64,000 nt of DNA from Glandiceps talaboti (Eukaryota > Hemichordata > Enteropneusta > Spengelidae), in the NCBI RefSeq assembly GCF_964340395.1, contig NC_135564.1:12480391-12544390 (forward strand), given 5' to 3'. The position numbers and the translations under genes were made by a program. Numbering within the stretch: the stretch's first letter is position 1; every line of letters begins with the position of its first letter. Below the pieces are notes generated by a model. It was not told where the DNA came from and made no database searches. It saw only the letters and a program-made list of their open reading frames with translations. Below, piece by piece: positions 24,078 to 35,930 of this stretch.

Positions 24078-24271
24078 ATTTGAAATGGGACGTCATTGTA
24101 GTCATGGTTTCACAGTGTCATTTTATATTGTTTTGTCCTTAATATAGACCATAGGCTAGCGCTCACTCTTCAAAGGTTTACAGTTTACCAAATGGAAGAA
24201 AAATGTTCACAATATGTACTAGCAGTTTTTTGTTCATAAAGCTTTTAACAATCGTAATTGCATGCATGCAT
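24078..24271 (-). repeat. Long inverted repeat, right arm (194 bp)
   Basis: Reverse complement of 21770-21962. Its outer edge abuts a (TATG)n array. Confidence 0.93.
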
Positions 24272-24440
24272 GTATTTATGTATGTGTGTATGTGTGTGTA
24301 TGTATGTATGTATGTATGTATGTATGTGTGTATGTATGTATGTATGTATGTATGTATGTATGTATGTATGTATGTGTGTGTATGTATGTATGTATGTATG
24401 TATGTATGTATGGTATGTATGTATGTATGTATGTCCGTCT
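24270..24440. repeat. (TATG)n microsatellite, ~170 bp
   Basis: Tandem TATG with TGTG interruptions. The Met/Tyr/Val/Cys ORFs are artefacts. Confidence 0.97.
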
Positions 24441-27000
24441 GTGTGTCATAATTGGTTGATTCAGAAATAAATTAAAAAAATTGCAAACAGTTTTGGGGTA
24501 ATGGCGAGAGGTGTTTCTTTTGGGGTGAGATCTGTGAATGCTTAATTACACTACTTTACATATCAATGGAATATATGTTAATTAAGGGGGAATTCAGTTG
24601 ACATTATGGGTCTGAACACTGCTGTTATTGACTTGATATAACACCGGCTGCAAAACAACATAACCATGAACTTACCTCCAAATCACTAATTTACAAGAAT
24701 ATATACTTCGACACAGAATAACATTAATTCATTCAGTTACTGCTAGAAATGAATTTTGAAAATGAGAAAGTTTCATATGCGAACTACGCAAGTACAGATT
24801 GACGACGAGTCTGAAGTAGTAATGTCCATAATATTTATTCCATATCAAAAGCTCAAAGTGGACAGTATACAAATATTTCATAGTAACACGTGACGGACAG
24901 ATATATTATCACTTTGATATCAATTCTAAATACATCAACTGTTTGTAAATGATGAAATCTTGTAAAATACATATAAATTCAAAAAAAAACTTGGTTAACA
25001 TGTAAGTGACACAGAAAGATAAAATGCTTTCTTTTAAAAATTTCAATGTACAAGGCGATATTCTCTTACAGCAATCTTAGAGGCTAAACTGTCTTAACAA
25101 CTGATAAATTCATTACAAACTTAGTTTGACCTCTTCACCTTTGACCTTTTCAAAGTCGAATGTGGTTCTGTTAATAAATAGTTCGATAAGAAATCTTGTC
25201 AACATCAGCTCTTAATACCTATATACAGAAGATATGGATTAAGTTCCATGTTGTTCCAAAATATAGCTTCAATCACATCGTGTGAACACTGTAAATCATA
25301 CGTGAATCTGATTGAGTAGTGCGCATTCTCAGTCCCGTCTCTCGTAATGATTTGGAAAGTACACGAATAATTTCACTCTGGACCGGCCATTTTGAAATTT
25401 TTGTTCAACAAAAATTCTTACTTGAGAATTAACTTCGGGAGTATATCCCAACATATTTCTATACGGAAATCAAGCTATATTTAAACCGTAAGACAAACAC
25501 AGTTGCTGTATATGGATAGATTACACAAGTGGGTGATATCGGTGCTTTGGTTTTTGTCGATATATAATCACATTGTAATGGAGATAGTGTAAACACAGAA
25601 TGAGGTTCATTATGCGACCACTTGAGGAGAACTTGCTATCCGAGACACCACCCTACTGTGAACGTAACTACATCACTGTCCACGGGTAGCTTATGTCAGC
25701 ATATTACAACAACAATTTTATTTTGTGTCTATATTAGTTTGACTACAGCTTGATTCCCGTAATAGTTTAAGTACGGGAAGGCCGTCATGAACTTGAGAAC
25801 TTTACCCACAGAGCAGTCATTTCTATATTGTTATAAGTAATAACTTGTAAAGGATGGGGCAAGCAATAACAAAAACATACATTGAGATTAAGTACAATTG
25901 AACTCTGAAACAACTTTGACATTGACTTTGAAATGTAACTGTCAAACTACAAAATGACATGAAAAACACATACACTAAAAATATATCAAGTGATTTACTC
26001 TGCCGATAAAGTGACAATTGAAAGCACCGTAGTGATTTGTTATGTTGTCATGGTGATGAACAACTCGCAGGTTTCAACAATCCAATGCACTTACATAAAC
26101 ATATGCACATACTCTAATCTTTGCTGACACAGCAAAAGGTGTGTACTACGAAATAACTATATGTGCACTACATATTACTTGTGCACTATGTAACAATATA
26201 TGAAAACTTGGTAATTGTGATTCCTAACGTAAGATCGTCGATAGGAGACTCAGATCTTGACAAAATCCAAAAATACCAAATTGTTTGATGACAGAAATAC
26301 AATGTGAATAATCAGGCTATACAAATCTTGCTCAACCTTTTAAATAGTAATGTGTATATCTGTGTTATCCTGCAAGTGTCCATTGTGATGTAGAACTTCA
26401 TAGCTGTGACTCTTTTGGAAGGTGTATCTAAAGCCTGAAAATTTTACAAAATTATGTACAAAATTTTTAAAAAGACAGATTTTAACCTGTGTTAAAGATA
26501 ACAACCTCTTGTTTTATCTCTCCCTGTCAATGTCTATAAGTTAAGCTTTCCATAAAATTTGTCTCAATTAAATTGTCCTACTTTCTCCTTTCTGCTATTT
26601 TAACGCGATTCAATTGTCATGAATTTGTAATGACTGTGTTTGGCGTCTGATCCCAAACAAAGTAATTACACATTCATGACACAATAGTGTCTCCTATACA
26701 ACGTGTACATAACAAGTTGGACGCGTTGAAACATGAAATAAAGGATTTATGTCGTGTCGTCCTACGTCACAGCGACGACGCGCGTCTATGTCATTGATCC
26801 CGTTGTGTCCGGGTAAACACGTGATCAGAATCACTATTTTTTTTAATCTCTTTTCTTATGTCAAGCTTGTGCAGATATAATATTATTCTCCTATATGTTC
26901 GTTCACACAGACAGAAACTAATAATGACGTGAAGGATTTTGTGTCAAAAAGTGGGGTTTTTTTTGTAATTCTGGCTTCTCATGTCACTCACATGTTTCGC
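24441..27000. other. Gene-poor 2.5 kb downstream of ANKRD34-like gene
   Basis: No coding exon was recognised. It could in part be a long 3' UTR of the ankyrin gene on the minus strand, but a nearby AATAAA makes a short UTR possible. The stretch near 26745-26825 is relatively CG-rich (gtcacagcgacgacgcgcgt). Confidence 0.4.
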
Positions 27001-27375
27001 GGTTCAATGAAGGAAAATAAGGGTAATAATATTTAATGATACCATGCACAATCAAAACTATTGTCAGAAAATATTAATTATATACACTGGTCGTCTTACG
27101 ACAACCTGGGTCTACGTCACTGTGTATTCGGTGCTCGAAATACAAGTCAAAACGTTCCAAAACGCCATTATATTTTACTATTTTTCATAATAAATTTTTG
27201 AGAAGGTATAATTACATTATTCCCAATATGTTGCATTATTCAGCTGGAATACTTGTGACCTGTGGGGCCTTGTCACTAATCGTCTGGCGACTCGTAATTA
27301 CAAGACCCTTCAGGTCACCCGTATTTTCCTTGGCTGAACGAAGAACAATAAGGGTAATAACATCTAACTAAATAT
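27001..27375. repeat. Palindromic dispersed repeat with inner hairpin
   Basis: Inner hairpin 27255-27318: gtgacctgtggggccttgt pairs with acaagacccttcaggtcac around a ~26-base loop. Outer parts also pair (ggttcaatgaaggaaaata near 27000 with gtattttccttggctgaac near 27321). The motif aataagggtaata also occurs as a direct repeat on both sides (near 27016 and 27347). Similar sequence lies near 17270, so this is probably a MITE family. Confidence 0.6.
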
Positions 27376-27707
27376 CCGGTTTTTATTCCAGGCTACTTGT
27401 TCCAGATTTGAACTTCATTATGTAATTTAAAATATCGAAGTTGAGTTTTATGTTTTAAAGATGTGTGTAGCAGAATTCAAGATGTGAACTGCTAACATAA
27501 GTATTCACTTTATTTAAAAAGTTTCACTGAGAGAAAAATAACCTATTCTGCTTCAAGAATATATTCATAAGAATTATCAATTAAATTTAAAATTACATCA
27601 ACTACAGTATTATGTAAATGTTCGCTATATCAAAAAAAAAGGGAGTGAAATTCACAACCGTCCAATCGCATTGTAACGGAATTCAAATCCATACCTCGAG
27701 AAGATTG

Positions 27708-27713
27708 TTTATT
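27708..27713 (-). promoter_or_regulatory. Poly(A) signal of the ANKRD34-like gene
   Basis: AATAAA on the minus strand, 32 bases after the stop codon at 27745. Confidence 0.4.
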
Positions 27714-27744
27714 TTTCTCTTGTTTAGTTTGTAAATGACAATCT

Positions 27745-29544
27745 TTAATATTCAGAATCTTCCGATTCTGTATCACTTATTTCAGACGGCGAACAAAGCA
27801 AACTTGAACGTGTGTCCATATATGTCGACAACTGTCGTAGATGGTCGGCCTCGAACGACTGTCTCCTAAGTAACGGAGCAGGTTTTGAATGCCGGTTCGG
27901 TAATTCCTTCTTTGGTGAGGATCGTTGATGCAATGGAGAGTTTGTTGTGGTGATGTTGGCGCCGATATCCGGTAATGGTGGGTTAGGGTTAATGTTCAAA
28001 GGAGGAAATACCCCTAGTCTTCGATGCGAGAGTTCGTCGAGAAGAAGTGCTCCTGACCCCCTGCGTTCGAGCAGGGCGCCTCGCGGAGATCTTCGTCGTG
28101 TAGATGGGGAAGTGGGTGTTAGGCTTTCAGAAGAGCTTTGTGTACTTCGTGATGGGGAATTCAGGGAAAGATGTTTACTGCTTCCTTTCACGTCTTTGTC
28201 GTGTTCAGCGCTTAGCTGACGAATATGCTGCGGTACACTGATGCTGTGAATGGTCTGTCTCTTTAGTAAAGGTGGTGGCATGCTAGGTAAAGATCCTCTT
28301 CTACTTGAACGACCGCCACGAAATTGCTGTTGATGATCAGTCAAGGTTTCAGCCGATCCTACAGATTTGTCTCTATGGTGAGCTGAAGGCGCTGACAACG
28401 ACTTTTTGGGCTCTGTATTCACGGTTAGCAACGACGAAGTTTGAAGAGCGTCAATACTTTGGCGTCGTGTGATTCGTCGCCTTTGAGAAGGTGGTGTGGG
28501 TGGGGGACTTGGTGTTGCCCCTTTATGTCGTTGAGGAACCAATAACTGTATTTGTCCGTTACCATCTCCATTTGCTGGATGTGAAGAAAGTTGTAGGGGT
28601 TCCAGAGACCCACGGCGACCTCGTGCGCGAGCTCTTGCTAGTGCTTGAGCGTCGCCTGGGTAATTTTCTAAAGTCGCTTTCAGCTCTTCCCGTCGGGTTT
28701 TCAATACAGATGCACTGTGTTCAGGCGATTCGGGTATCGATGCAGTATTCAGTGTTAACGAATCTTCGGTAGGAGAGCTTGAAACATGCTCGGCATTTGT
28801 AACAGCGCCCTCAACATTTATAGTTGCTGAACTTTTGTCTTTCCTTAAGTTACTTGCCATAGGCACAGGGAATTTGAAAATAACATCACTGGCCTCATCA
28901 TTCGACGAATTACTTGGTACCGGGCTTGGGGTTGCCGAATTTGCTCGTATTTCAATATCGGAAGGCGTTGCACATTTATAAAACGGGGGACTGCTGGACA
29001 ATGCAGACGGTACATCAAGGTATTGTTTGGTTTCTCGTTTATGTCTGTTGTTATTAGTGGTAATGATGATCACTTCCTTGCCCTTGGCTTTGCAAGCGTC
29101 CACCAACAGTTTTAAAACTTTAGCGTCACCAGAATCGACCGCGTAAACCAGGGCTGACGACCCACGCTTATCTTCCAACCGAGGGTCAGCATCGTACTCC
29201 AGCAAAAATCGAACAACTTCGTGACCAGCATTTTCTATACAAGCATACATCACAGCAGTTTTCCCATGTCTGTCTTTAACGTTGGGATTTGCTTTATTTT
29301 CAAGCAAATATTTGACCATTTTGGCCCTACTAACGCTTTGTGCGTCTTTGTGTTTGGTCATACATGAAATCATAAGTGCGGTTTGTCCTTCGTCATTAAC
29401 ACCGTTGATATCTGTACCACCTTCGATTAATAACCGTGTTAGTCGTAATCTCCCGAGCCATGCAGCTTTCAGTAGTGCGTTCCCCTCTGTCAAAATAGGC
29501 TCAACATCACCTTTAGTGAAAACGGTTTTATTCTCCATTTTCAT
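27745..29544 (-). CDS. ANKRD34: ANKRD34-family ankyrin repeat protein, single coding exon
   Basis: A 599-residue uninterrupted ORF. Residues ~19-160 hold four ankyrin repeats (EGNALLKAAWLGRLRLTRLL; DEGQTALMISCMTKHKD; RHGKTAVMYACIENAGHEVV; RGSSALVYAVDSGDAKVLKLL). The family hallmark CKAKGKEVIIITT follows (151-163), then KQYLDVP (173-179). The rest is Ser/Pro/Arg-rich and probably disordered, with RRxS-type phosphorylation-like motifs, and ends in an acidic ESEDSEY tail. This order matches vertebrate ANKRD34A/B/C, which also have one coding exon; they are neural-enriched and of poorly defined function, possibly scaffolds. A splice acceptor-like ACTGTAG lies shortly upstream of the ATG, so a non-coding 5' exon is plausible. 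It is assigned to the family, not to a vertebrate subtype. Confidence 0.92.
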   Translation of the reverse strand: MKMENKTVFTKGDVEPILTEGNALLKAAWLGRLRLTRLLIEGGTDINGVNDEGQTALMISCMTKHKDAQSVSRAKMVKYLLENKANPNVKDRHGKTAVMYACIENAGHEVVRFLLEYDADPRLEDKRGSSALVYAVDSGDAKVLKLLVDACKAKGKEVIIITTNNNRHKRETKQYLDVPSALSSSPPFYKCATPSDIEIRANSATPSPVPSNSSNDEASDVIFKFPVPMASNLRKDKSSATINVEGAVTNAEHVSSSPTEDSLTLNTASIPESPEHSASVLKTRREELKATLENYPGDAQALARARARGRRGSLEPLQLSSHPANGDGNGQIQLLVPQRHKGATPSPPPTPPSQRRRITRRQSIDALQTSSLLTVNTEPKKSLSAPSAHHRDKSVGSAETLTDHQQQFRGGRSSRRGSLPSMPPPLLKRQTIHSISVPQHIRQLSAEHDKDVKGSSKHLSLNSPSRSTQSSSESLTPTSPSTRRRSPRGALLERRGSGALLLDELSHRRLGVFPPLNINPNPPLPDIGANITTTNSPLHQRSSPKKELPNRHSKPAPLLRRQSFEADHLRQLSTYMDTRSSLLCSPSEISDTESEDSEY

Positions 29545-30500
29545 GGTTGTAAATTCTTCTACAGTTTGAGCTAGGTTTGGAGAGCGAAACTTGGTGCTGA
29601 TGTCTATATGTATATAAATATAAAGTTCACGAAAACATCTAAATTCTGCGCCCTCTTTTGACAGTCTGGTAAATCAAATAACACTTCGTTTACGACAACG
29701 AGGAATTCTCCGGAGCTCGACAACCAAAGGTGATGGTCCCGATCACGTGATCAGTTAGTTTCCTGGGTGGCCGACCGTTTACCAGGACCTACAGATATGT
29801 ACAAGAGAGAGGAGAGTTGGGTGGTCAGTAAGAACGCAATGTGTTCAATGTGTGTGGCCTGTACAGGCTACGTCAATCCTATTGTGTGGTCTGTTCACAG
29901 CACATTGTGTGGTTGGGTTCTAGGACGTATGTGCTAAAATCAATTCTTCTATTCAAATGACGTTCTATATTGTACTTGTCCTTAACATAAGCTTACTGCC
30001 AGGTAAAATCAAGAGTCGTCCTACTTTTTAAAAAAAAATCTGTTAAAAGGCAACACATTTGTACATGTCTTGGCGATTTGTATAATTCTCACTTTCTCTC
30101 TGATTACACTCTACAACCAATAGACACTGGTGGACTCTACCAAAACAACCGTCTGACCACACCGGTCGCCACCAACTATATTATCATCATTGTAAAGGTG
30201 ACTCAGTAGACATCAGAGACATCGACCTGTGTGCTCATAAGTATACCCATTAACCTGGTGGAAGTTGGAAAGTAGTACTGTGGAAACATGATATGAAGTT
30301 CAAGTTGACAGGTAAACAAACCAAGTACGTTCGCTGTTACACAGACAAGTAAGAAACTTGTCTGTGGCTGTTATAAGTGTCTAATAGTAGTAAACAAAAC
30401 AAAATGATGGACGTGCTACGGTAACGGTATATTAAAGTGTAAATATTTATCTGTGTATTTTGTTGACTATATTTTTAAGTGTTGACAGAGGATATGCTGA
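29545..30500. other. Upstream region of ANKRD34-like gene
   Basis: Presumed 5' UTR and promoter on the minus strand. It contains the palindrome gatcacgtgatc near 29739 (an E-box-like CACGTG core). No coding exon was recognised. Evidence for regulatory function is weak. Confidence 0.35.
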
Positions 30501-30506
30501 TCAGAC

Positions 30507-30935
30507 GTGAGTGTATATTTGATACTTGACGTTTTTTCAAGACTTAGAACTAACCCATACCTCCGAGTAATTATACGCATGCCTCCGAGTAAAACGTTTA
30601 TGGTAAGTGCTATGCAAGGTCACTGTGTCTGTTTACTAGAAATACCAGCGTTGATGTCGGTCCAGCAAGGTGGTAAACGTTGTGATACAAACGTAAACAT
30701 TATGTGTATTGTATGCCTATGTGTACAGCTAACAGTCGGGAATAACCGCCGATCGGGATACACGCTTTACCTCGATTGGGATCATTTATGTGTCGAGAAC
30801 GGGATAACTGTGGTATCCCAAAGGATACAAAACGCTCTAGCACACGTAACTTACGCCATGGTGCACAGGGAAACAGGTACACGTACTTTTAAATTTACTT
30901 TCGAAGACATTCGAAAAGCCAGGGTTTCGACGTAG
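30507..30935 (+). other. Uncharacterised 142-codon ORF, doubtful
   Basis: The longest ORF in 30-50 kb that is not repeat-derived. The composition is not low-complexity, but no domain, signal peptide or repeated motif is recognised, and the start context is unremarkable. A splice-donor-like GTAAGT at 30603 and acceptor-like TGTACAG at 30728 mean part may be an exon. It could equally be chance. Confidence 0.2.
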
Positions 30936-31494
30936 AATAACTACGATAATTTCACTGTACACATGCGCCTGAGAAGTTCTGCAGTCTTCTGGCAATCGGG
31001 AATTACCGCGTTAATCGAAACGATGTATAATTTGTATGTCGTAAAACCAATTATACCTGTCAACAATTTAATTCGAGTCAAACAATTGTTCATCCCAATC
31101 GTGATAATCCAGGAGGTACATTGCATAATATTATTCCCGATTTGAGTAAGTATACCAATCGACAATTATTCCTACTGACTGTGTGTACAGGAAAGTACAA
31201 CTAACCAACGTGTGGGTCCAAAGATCTTTGAATGTGAGATCAACAGGGTAGATTATTTGTTTTGCTAACGATGTGGGTTTTTTTAATCGTTAAATAAACT
31301 TTATTAATTGTATTAATTCATTCATTCTACCATTGTCTATGTTGATTATTTCAATGTTATTATACAATGTACTAATTTTACTATGATTATATGTAACTTT
31401 GGTTTGTTTTGTTTTGCTTGGGACATTCTGGTCTAGTTTATTTGATCTTATTTCATTTTTTTCAAATTCACAAATTACTTGTGAAATTATACTT

Positions 31495-31612
31495 TTATTC
31501 TATTCTATTCTATTCTATTCTATTCTATTCTTATTATTCTATTCTATTCTATTCTATTCTATTCTATTCTATTCTATTCTATTCTATTCTATTCTATTCT
31601 ATTCTATTCTTA
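31495..31612. repeat. (TTCTA)n pentanucleotide array
   Basis: About 23 tandem pentamers with one TTA interruption. Overlying Ile/Leu/Phe/Tyr/Ser ORFs are artefacts. Confidence 0.98.
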
Positions 31613-31711
31613 ATTTATGGCAATTGATGGCGATGACAAACTGTCAGTGGCCTACCCATAATACACCTGAATGAATATGTCAGTAATTACGTACATAAGG
31701 ACATACCTCAA

Positions 31712-31737
31712 ATACTACACTACACTACACTACACTA
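31712..31737. repeat. Short (CACTA)n array
   Basis: Five tandem pentamers. Confidence 0.9.
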
Positions 31738-32452
31738 GTAGTGATCAAGTATGATTTGAAACAACATACGTATACTTTAAAGTATTACAAGTATTCGTGA
31801 TAGAAAGGAACTGTTAATCAATTTAATATGCATTCCGTAAAACTAGTACATTGGAGAGGCTTGAACTCAATGCTAATCGCAAAAATGATGTTAAAGCGCC
31901 AGACACAATCAAACTGATTGTTTGAACATCGAAGACAGACATATAGACATGTCACTGGAAAAATAGTACTGGCATACTTTACACGCTTCTTAATAAGTTT
32001 ATGTTTAAAAGTAGCATTGATTACGTCACCATATAGTAGAAGGGAGAGTACTTTACTTGTTGAAGTAAATCTAGAGTACTTATTGAAATACCGTGTTATG
32101 GCATGTAACACGTTGAACCCGTTGTATGTAAAACATGACAGTACAACCCACGCTGCGTTCAATCGAAGACCTGTAGGTGGGGTAATAAAAGAACTATTTC
32201 ACTCACAAACGGTGATTCGAAATCTCATACGCGAAAGAGTCAATGACAAAACATCCACTTTCGATGCATAAATATCGAAAATGGCCATAAGCTATGCGCA
32301 ATTGCAAGACGTAAACTTACTTCACAGACACAACAAACTAAATAATTAAGCAGCAAAGTGACCTTGTTTCCTACCCAGAGTGGATATAGTGAATGGAAAG
32401 TATGAATGACTCCAGTGGACGAATGGAGATCACTGGCACCATTACCCCCCCC

Positions 32453-32494
<42 letters not shown>

Positions 32495-33586
32495 TTAAAA
32501 AAAAAACTATGAACTTCCCCATACTACCCTTCCTACCACTATGGCGCAATAGTCTGACAGCTACTACAAAATTACATCGAAAACTGTGTCTCCAGCACAC
32601 TAATTCAAGTAATTTACATTACAGCATGCATATTACAAGGGCGACTGCTTTCAATACTGTTCATACGATGTGAATATAAACATTTTATAGACACTGGCTT
32701 CGTTAAAATGTTCTTTAGGCTGTTCTCTAGAGTTGTATTTCGAGCTCAACAAATATCTGAAATACTCTATTGTTTTTGCATAAATATTGCCACCATTGAC
32801 ATCTGTATACTGAGATATTTAACTGGGAAACATAATCAAAAATGGCATGACAAAACAGAGGTTTCCAATACAGTTGTCTACAAAAGTAAATGCCTTTTCA
32901 AGGTCTGTTTGGCAAGGCCATGAAAAGCAATACCCTACTGTATATATATACATGTAATTCGATTTTACACCGTCGGTGGCCCGGTAAACAGATTATATCG
33001 CCCTCACAACTTTACATATACATGAGGCGTGCTTCGCGGAATATAACAAAGAAGTTCAAGACTGGAGAATGCAGAGTACGCCCAACCTCGTCACGTGAGG
33101 CGTAATCAGTGGCTCGTGTCACCAATCCCTGTAAATCAAACCTGGCAATCTTCATGACTTTTGTGTTTCCTTTTTGAGAGGTTTTCAATCAAGACTTTAC
33201 AATGTTTTCATTGTGTGTACACGTTTACAAGCTGTAGTGCGTACGTTAGTCTAAGTAGATTGAATTTTTTATGCGGACTTGACAGATACCGAGTTCGAGG
33301 TCAAAGTTCAAGATTGTGCACAAATAGTTATTTAAGGAAAGACAAGCGCACGAGAATGAAAACAAAGTAAACGCAGAGTCTATTAGAGAGGGCGCCATGA
33401 TACATGTTTGCACCCCCTTTGACTTGCCAACTTGCCATACCTTCACTGTTTATTTGCACCTTTTTATTTTCTACTATAAAAGACGGCTATATGCTAATGT
33501 GAATGACAGCCCGTACTACTTGCATTAAATCTAGTTTGGATACTTAAAAAAACATGTATTATATCACATTTTCCCCAATGTATACT
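31738..33586. other. Intergenic, no gene recognised
   Basis: Several small ORFs on both strands lack family features. It contains a C-run followed by (CA)n at 32444-32490. Confidence 0.4.
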
Positions 33587-33712
33587 TTATCTGTAATGTA
33601 TTGTTATCAGTGCGCCTGATAGTAGATTAAAAATATTATTTAACATATAAAATTTACTTTTAGCGATATCACAATATAATTCATGTGTGAAAAAAGTAAT
33701 CAAGTACATACA

Positions 33713-34307
33713 GCAATCAAGGTGTTTTTCATTGTCAAAGTCAAATCCAATAGAAAACTGAAGGAGTGTGTCGTTTCTCTCTGAACAATTAGGTCGCTTG
33801 AAGGAAGGAGAACTAAGACCAGAGACAGAGACAGACAACTGTAAAGGAGACAAGATCGTCTCAATTGCGGAGTAAATGAAGACTATGTAAAGGCACATAT
33901 ATGCTAATATTTATAACACAACAAAGGCAATACAGACTTCTATTCCTCAACCGATCGGAGTTGTCTGTTCGGGTTATTTCAAAACATCTGCAACTATCAA
34001 CTGTATCAGTGAGAACGTAATAACAGACTGTCTAATTTACCAATATGTATATATTGTTGCACCTGTTATGAGGTAGCTTTTTTTTTTAAAAATGCCGTGG
34101 TAACACAACGTATTACGGTGGAGCTTTATTCTTTGGGACACAGACAAGTAAGAAATTTTGGATAAAATCAAATGAAAAAACAACAAGTAAATATACGCAC
34201 AGGTTCCAGTTTGTTGTTTTGACGATCTCCTTCGGGAAAAAAAACGCTTTGCAAGTACAATGTAACAGTCTTCCGATCGCGAGAAACACTATCAGTTTGA
34301 ATTTCAT
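33713..34307 (-). other. Possible small-exon gene fragment, secreted-type
   Basis: On the minus strand, an ATG at 34307 starts a hydrophobic signal-like MKFKLIVFLAIGRLLHCTC. A second candidate exon near 33713-33850 (acceptor CTCCTTTACAG, donor GTATGT) encodes a segment with NCSERNDTLLQFSIGFDFDN. The frames and phases between them are not decisive, and neither piece resembles a family I know. Another minus ORF at 35196-35432 (CPNLNVSFDQSQCYINLS) could belong to the same gene. Confidence 0.2.
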
Positions 34308-35528
34308 GAAATGAGTCTTGTTGTCCTTGAAATCACGTGTGCTGTATGTAGCTTAATATTGCAACCCTAGCAGTAACACGAGCTGAATTTAACATAGAGG
34401 CTCTGATGTTACGGAGACCCCAACTTAAACATATCTAAAACAGTACATCGTAAAATGCATCTACACTGAGTTTTACCAGGTTTACCTCAGAAATAGAGCA
34501 ATTTGAGATGTTTAAATAGACGCGGCGCTTTATTTGCCTGGATAATTAATTTATCACTTGTTCTTTGCGTTTCTCAGGTAAGAGTATTGTTACGCAGGTA
34601 AACTTACGACGATAGGTGTTGAACGTTTTTTTGTGTTGACTGTACGTGAAAGAACATTACCACTGATACAGAGTACAAAAATGAACTTACGTGAAGGTAT
34701 ACTCGTTACCGGCACACCGTCGATAAATTAACGTTGCACTGTGAGTATATCTACCTGGATGTCGCTCTTACTCTTCGTACTGCTATAGTACCTGTACGTG
34801 CTATGGCAGATTCATTACAACAGAACTGTGTAGACAGCTAGCTCAATGTTTTTGACGCGAGACGTGATTACAATGAAACGGTAATTTAAAATCTAGCTTG
34901 AGCTCATGGGATAGGCGACCAAGGAGTCTGCGTATGATCCGTATCGACGTACATTGATGGTTTCATATTCAATATCCATGACGTCAGAAGTACTTTCCAC
35001 GCATATATTGTGGTCATTACCATAAATTAAGATATGTGAACATTTCGCGATGACAATCCAAGGTATATATTTACGTCAACAAAATACACTTCCGTCAGAA
35101 ATGATATCCCAGAGGTACTTTCCTTGGGATGTTATGTAGTTCTTTCCACCGATAACCTTCACTGAAATAGAAAGGTGCTAAATTTTCTAGGAAATCTATA
35201 TTGGTCGAATGAAAAGACAAACCAACATGTATAGCTTTGAATTTACATCTGGTTGTATTCGATGTTGTCTGTTGGGAGGCATTGCTTCCGCGTCTCCAAA
35301 TGAATTCGACAGATTGATATAACATTGACTTTGATCGAAAGACACGTTCAGGTTTGGACAATGGCGTCTTTTGCGATTTGTAGCAGTGTTATGTATTCCT
35401 TTTAAAAGCTGTCCTAAGGGACCAATTGGCATTTAAGAAGTGACGTCGCAGTAAACGTGCACGCGAAACCTTTCAGTGTCGTTAGACTAAGAACTTACTT
35501 TGATAAATTATCATGGTAAAACTAGAGT

Positions 35529-35930
35529 AGCATTACACATAAATCACCCCCCCCCCACCCCACCCCCACCAAAACCAACACCACCCCTTCACCCATCCAC
35601 CCACCCACTACTATAGAAGCCGTTGTCGCTGGTAAGGGTTTCAACTTATCTGAGCTATGTAGTATGCTTCGCCTGTTTTATTTACATCTATCAACCAACC
35701 ATCGGTTTGATCCGAGAATTCATCTTTCAAGATTGGTTTGTAGAGATTGGTTGGTGGAATGGTGGGTGGGTGGGTGGTTGGTTGGTTGGTTGGTTGGGTG
35801 GATGGATGGATGGATGGATGGCCGGTGAATGGATGGCTAAGCACCTGACTGGATGGATGAGTGGGTGTGTGTCTGGTTGCTTGGTCGGTTGACTGACTGA
35901 CTAACTGACTGACTGACTGACTTACTGACT
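35529..35930. repeat. C-rich tract and (GGTT/GGAT/GACT)n low-complexity
   Basis: CCCCACCC-rich sequence at 35529-35612, then tandem GGTT, GGAT and GACT tetramers at ~35740-35925. The Trp/Gly/Gln ORFs are artefacts. Confidence 0.92.

Noticed and set aside
28491-28772. ORFs antisense to, or in another frame of, the ANKRD34-like gene
   Set aside because: Shadows of the single long coding exon, which has the family motifs.
29735-29750. gatcacgtgatc palindrome as a functional E-box of the ANKRD34-like promoter
   Set aside because: A single short palindrome; occurrence by chance cannot be excluded and the transcription start is unknown.
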